From assembly GCA_963969595.1 (NCBI GenBank), contig OZ018415.1, positions 21,147,782 to 21,211,781 on the forward strand: a DNA stretch of 64,000 nt, read 5' to 3'. Shown here piece by piece: positions 59,280-64,000 of the stretch. This stretch comes from Neckera pumila. Taxonomy: Eukaryota; Streptophyta; Bryopsida; Hypnales; Neckeraceae. The notes beneath the pieces were generated by a model, which saw only the letters and a program-made list of their open reading frames with translations, was not told the DNA's origin and did not search any database. The translations under genes and the position numbers were made by a program. Each line of letters opens with the position of its first letter. Position 1 is the stretch's first letter.

Positions 59280-59884
59280 ACATCAATAATAACGTCCAAT
59301 GTAACATATAAATTAACATTTTAATTCCATCTTAGAGATATTAATAACTTCGATTTTCCTTCTATCTCGTACCTACTTCTACTTAACTTTTTTTTAAAGT
59401 GAAAAAATAATTTTTTTTGAATTTTTTTTCCTCAAACTCTCAATTCAATTCTTCACCCATTAGAAAAAAAAGTAGCCCATCGGAGTCCGAAGGGCTGTTC
59501 CAGATTGACATGACCAAGCTATTTCAAGTTTGGCTTGCAATTTTGAAATGGCTGCTGGTGAGCAGTCCGCTTGGCTAATTGCTTGCCGAAATAATCAGCT
59601 GTCGTATTTTCTTTTTCTTTAATTTTTTCTTTAAAAAATTGACTTCCTGCACCACTATCACAACAAAAATTGTTTTTTTCACTTTAAACGCAGATATCTT
59701 GCAATTTATACAATCAAAGATTTTGAGTTTCTTTCCACACATTCTCATACTAATTAGGTGTAAGATCCTACGGCAAAATGTGCAAGAAAATCAATATTCT
59801 ATTTTTTTTTTACTCTTTTGGTATAGAAATGGCAATTGTGAGTGTTTTTTGGCAGAATAAAAGTCTTGGTCCTTTAGGAATTAA
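59280..59884 (-). mobile_element. TTAA-MITE family, inverted partial copy
   Basis: It ends GGTCCTTTAGGAATTAA at 59884, with reverse-strand marks GATATCTTGCAATTTAT and TAAGATCCTACGG. About 59,455-59,640 interrupts it with sequence that includes a GGAGTCCGAAGGGC end like that of the 31,987-32,869 element. Confidence 0.6.
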
Positions 59885-60159
59885 TAAATTATATTATAGT
59901 AGTCCTACAAGTCTTTTAAGATTTTCCATGGTGAAAATTGGGAGTTAATCTCCAAAATTTTGCACTCCTAAGAAGGCTTTTACGACTACACCAATGTATC
60001 CTAATAGGGGATGGGGAGTTATCATCACCCACAAAATTATTATCACATTACACTTTTGAAGAAATAGGTACCATAGAAGAATATTCAATTTGCATTAGTT
60101 CAAAAAGGTGTAATTTTGATAGTTTAAAGTTATACATACTGTTTGGACAAATTAGTGTC

Positions 60160-60905
60160 AGGTGATTGTATAAAACACTTGTATTCAGATTTTCTGTCAC
60201 ATATTGTGTGTTGATTAGTTTTTTGGCAATAATTTTTGCCTTTTGACTCCAAACTGACTCCAACTTCATATACAAGGTACTTATTACGGAGTACTATTAT
60301 ACGTCTTATCTAGTTTTTTTGGAATTTAAAAAAATATTTTACTATTTAATAATAGCTCCAATTATATGTTATACGTTAATTTTGGAGGCATGAATATTAT
60401 TTCGTACCCAAAACATGAATTTGGAGTTGAAATTTAGAAAAGATGGTCTTCTAATAGACTTGTAGCTACAATATTAAGGAATTCTAAAAATGCTAAATTT
60501 TATATGGTGTAGAAGTCTACAAAATGAGCTTCATTCAGCTTCCATTTTGAAACATATAAAACATATTTTGGGTGTTTTTTTTTGGTGAATGACCATCTCC
60601 ATAGAGTGGTTAGAAATAACCAATTTTTACTTTTTTTGTGTTAAAAATTATATCTTATTTTTAATTTATCTAAACATCAAAATATCTATTTTCTTGAGTT
60701 TTGGCACTTTTCTAGCTATCCTACTTAGAGAATTTTCCTAGGCTTTTCCTAACTTTGGTGGTTACCTTCATCTCAAAGATGTATACATTATCCATATTTT
60801 TAAGAATTTTAAAAATGATTTTTTTGGTTTTAAAGTATTCCAAAAAAAATCATGAATACTATTACAAAATGCAATTAATAGTACATGTGTTTTGTGCAAT
60901 CACCC
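60160..60905 (-). mobile_element. Second copy of the GGGTGATTG-ended element
   Basis: Ends are AGGTGATTGTATAAAACACTT and GTGTTTTGTGCAATCACCC. The interior matches 33,376-34,089 in the reverse direction (GGTGAATGACCATCTCCAT against ATGGAAATGGTCATTCACC). Confidence 0.65.
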
Positions 60906-61172
60906 TCTCATATTCTTATTAGAGAAAATTTAGAGCCTACAGAGGACCATTAAACCTTTCCATAGCTATACTCATACATCAAAAATTGAAAAAAATTAAA
61001 ATTAAATTAAAGTAGAACGTCAATAAAACAAGGGAATCGGAACCAGACGACCAGTCTAACAAATTATGTAACAAAGGTTATTACAATTAAAGAGGGTCAT
61101 TGCACCAATGAAGTTTACAGTCATTGCATTAATGAGTTCACAGTGATTTTTCATATTGTATTAGCGGTTGCC
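60906..61172. other. AT-rich DNA with a repeat end
   Basis: ATTAGAGAAAATTTAGAGCC at about 60,919 resembles the end of the 31,987-32,869 element. Nothing else is recognised. Confidence 0.4.
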
Positions 61173-61664
61173 GCTTGCTATGCTATGTATTCATCATTAG
61201 AATTTTATTAGAATTTTTATGTATTAGATAAAATGAAGAACAAAAATTTCAATAAATCTTCAAAAGTTGACTCAATCGTTACGAACAATGGCAACCCCAA
61301 AACTTGGTGAATTGAAAAGAAAACTTGTAAATTTCAAAAACTTCATGAACAACTTAATTGTTGTGAAATCCAAAATCGCTTCAATTGAATAAATTTCTCA
61401 AATCATTTGGTAGTAGCAATAGAATTTTGAAATCATAAAAGCTGTAAAAGTGATATTACAAAGGTGATTGCAAACTACTACTCTATTTCTGTAATATAAC
61501 ATTCTGTGAAAATATTATTTTTATGTATGCATGATTGAAAATATTCTTACAAAATATTAAAATTAATTATTTCAAAGACTTATTAAAATCATTATCATGC
61601 ATTCTATTCAAATATATCAAAATTTTACTAATATGTGATACAATGAATGCGTAGCATAGCAAGC
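61173..61664. mobile_element. 492-bp inverted-repeat element with GCTTGCTATGCTA ends
   Basis: The left end GCTTGCTATGCTATGTATTC is matched in reverse by the right end GAATGCGTAGCATAGCAAGC. It is non-coding. A related end occurs alone at about 9,899. Confidence 0.65.
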
Positions 61665-62902
61665 TTGAGCCCCTATTATTAATGGTAGAATTTGTCATAT
61701 TAAAGAGGGAGTTATGATTTTAGTAGTATGATTGTACAAACAAAAAACATTGCACGCATTGCACATACAGATGGTAACTTGAATCACAGATCAACACCCT
61801 CATTGCTCTCACAAACATACAAACTGCGGCTGCACATTAGTCATTTATAATGCCAAGTCTAATTTTCATAGCAGATTTGTCACTATTCCATTGAATAGTC
61901 AAAAAAGCATTATAACTTGTAAAACAGCCCCACTTTCCACACCCTTAGATTTCCTAAAAAGTACAAATACGGATGTTCGTGATGAACTATTAGACTTGGC
62001 ATTATGTCCCAGAAGGCTCTTGAGCCTTTTTACTTTTGAGCATTGTCTTTACAAAATAGTGAAATTAGATTGCCTTACCAATTAGGTTGCCTTACCTCAA
62101 GATAAATTACTTTATGAATCAATGCTTGTCCATATAGAGGCGCATGCATCTCTTTGAACCAAGCCTTAAATTGATGCACTAATCTATGCCATACACATGG
62201 CTCTAGATTAAATGCATCATTGTACAATAGTAATGAATATATATATAGTGTGGATTGTTGAGAAAATAATTAGTGTCGGGTAACCTAATTTCACTATTTT
62301 GTGTAGTCCATTAGACCATTTGCAATGCAATTGGCACCACGCATAGTATCGGCACTGTGCAAGGTGGACAATATTTTTTTATTTAAATTTGTGCTCCAAT
62401 GCAATCAATATGGAGACTTCCACTTTCATAGCCTCGGTATGCGCCCCCCGAGATTGGCATATTTTGTCATTTTGCCTACCCCAGAAAACTCTCGGCAAGC
62501 TAGTTGATTCGTGGGAGTCATCATGACGAAAAGCAGCAGTACTCAATGGATGCCAAGAAAAGTTTCTTGGTATGTGCGCTAATCAATTCAACCTTCCTTG
62601 TTTCCATAAAAAGTCCTTTCTTTAATGTAAATTCTTTTCTTCCTTTTTTTTAGATTATCAAAAAGTCCATTTGACGTTTGGATTGCCGACTTTGCATTGG
62701 GTCAAATGTTCCAAAGAAAAAATCTGTATTGTAGAGGCCTCGTGGAACAACCCGCAATCTGCAAATGCTCTTGCAAGGCCTTCTTTCCATTGTTGCATTC
62801 CAGATAGTCTTACATGCTGTATGCAGGCAAGGCTATCAATACGGCCAGGGCTATCAATACTACATCACAAATGATTATTAGAAGTTTGGAGGATTATTAA
62901 AG
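61665..62902. other. Unrecognised DNA
   Basis: No gene is supported. Short frames (61891-62085, 62325-62507, 62671-62874) have no recognised domain. Confidence 0.4.
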
Positions 62903-63170
62903 TGGGTACACCCAAATGTGCCACTGACCTTAAACCGCCATCTATACTCTCTGTACATCTCCAAAATCAGTTCTGTACCTATGTGGAAGAAACGCTTTTA
63001 GAACCAAACTTTGTTCCTTAATAACTTTTGCATACAGTATCCAAATGCTACATTCTTTGGTGCGTTGGAACCTCCTTTCACTTGCCAATAAGACTGAATG
63101 AAAAAATCTGACCAGCCTAGTAACAGTAACTAGGCACAGTACCAATTTGTGGCGGTTTTGGGTGTACCCA
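62903..63170. mobile_element. 268-bp MITE with TGGGTACACCCAAA ends
   Basis: Left TGGGTACACCCAAA pairs with right TTTTGGGTGTACCCA. The interior (CATTCTTTGGTGCGTTGG) has a diverged relative at about 54,840-54,925. Confidence 0.65.
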
Positions 63171-64000
63171 TCTTAGAAGTCGGAGGTTTATTAGAAGTTC
63201 TGTTGTATTCCCTGGACAACACACTGCAGAGAGAGTACAGTACTGTACATGAGAACGACATCTCAGCGAGGGATACTTCCTGGGACCCAATTTGGACTGG
63301 ACTCAGTGCCGGGACTCACAGACCCACTAAGTTAAGCGCTCCGGCCGAGCTTAACTTGCCAGTTACATTCGTTAGTAGAACCAGGCCCTCAGTTCCGTCC
63401 TGTTGACATCATCCCGGCCGTCCCTGGACAGCCGGGGTCAAACTACGAACTTCATCCGAAGTCGGCCACGACGCTCCGATTTGAGCCCGAGTCCAACTTT
63501 CAGTTCCGAATCGGGTCAACCAGCATCACCCCCATTCATCCGCACGTACAGGCGCCCGCCCGCCCACCCTGGTGGCCTGGTCCTAGTAAGTTTACTGGTA
63601 GTCCTACCACGAGCTTCTTGACGTATCAAAACCCCCATGACCCGCTGATATTCCAATATACCGTACTTTTCTCCCCGAATGCCAAGACTTTGTTCTTCCT
63701 GTAATTTCTATTCTTTTATTTTCTTACAAAATGAAAACTACTTCATTGCGAGACAGATGGAGGACGTACTGCCCAAGTCCCCTTCGCCCGGTCTTTTCAT
63801 TTGTGCTCGATAGCCTGCCTGCTGTCACCTGGGCTTTCTAGTCCACTTCTAGCGCTACTGTACTATTCCTGGTGTCCCACCCCTAGGAATTGCTGCCAGA
63901 ACAAGCCATAACAAGCCATAACATTATATACCAATGCTAGGGGGGTCCCTTTTGCTCCCCCTAAAACGCGGAGCCCCCAGCATTGAAGAACATACTTTTA
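63171..64000. other. Higher-GC right edge, no assigned gene
   Basis: Composition is less AT-rich than most of the window. Open frames at 63149-63406 and 63403-63621 have no recognised domain. It could be the edge of a host gene or another repeat family lying mostly outside the window. Confidence 0.35.

Overview
The window is nuclear DNA from a land plant with a large, repeat-rich, AT-rich genome. The evidence is a plant-type Ty1/copia retrotransposon, a plant-type BED/DUF659/dimerisation hAT transposase, tRNA-derived SINE-like units and many short inverted-repeat DNA elements. I see no bacterial or organellar genes and cannot name the lineage. No intact, recognisable host gene is present. Every long coding region I can support is broken by stop codons or frameshifts, and most other long open frames are shadows of repeats.

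Layout. 1-2,950 (minus) is a decayed hAT transposase: BED finger, DUF659, C-terminal dimerisation domain and a long acidic tail that runs off the left edge. Its promoter lies in a GC-rich island (3,230-3,690). 4,970-7,960 (minus) is a decayed gene of unknown family with a coiled coil and its own GC-rich island (8,250-8,560). 8,690-9,383 is a complete MITE whose empty site is visible in a second copy of the locus at 11,360-11,760. 13,150-15,030 is another GC-rich island plus a nearly open gene that shares an N-terminal domain with the 7,571-7,954 gene. 16,900-19,000 is a GC-rich island plus a broken kinase-like gene. 19,400-24,480 holds duplicated repeats and a 1.7-kb fold-back element. 24,500-29,600 is mostly unrecognised DNA with a long ATTT microsatellite. 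29,600-34,100 is a row of MITE-like elements. 34,484-39,594 is a complete but disabled Ty1/copia element on the minus strand. 39,600-64,000 is unrecognised DNA with islands of ordinary GC content, more copies of the same MITE families, and a 218-bp CACTA-type hairpin.

Four observations stand out. (1) A family of 0.4-0.95-kb elements has termini CCCCTAAAGG...CCTTTAGGGG and flanking TTAA; one filled/empty site pair shows a clean TTAA duplication, the signature of piggyBac-type transposition. (2) Six GC islands packed with CGGACG/CGTCCG recur; four end in a TATA box about 240-300 bp upstream of an ATG, although the genes differ. This suggests one promoter/subterminal module shared by several mobile genes. 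(3) Two copies of an unrecognised Cys/His-containing coding domain sit behind such islands. (4) A near-perfect hairpin with CACTA-type ends and a 3-bp duplication is inserted in one MITE copy, and a related copy shows the empty site.
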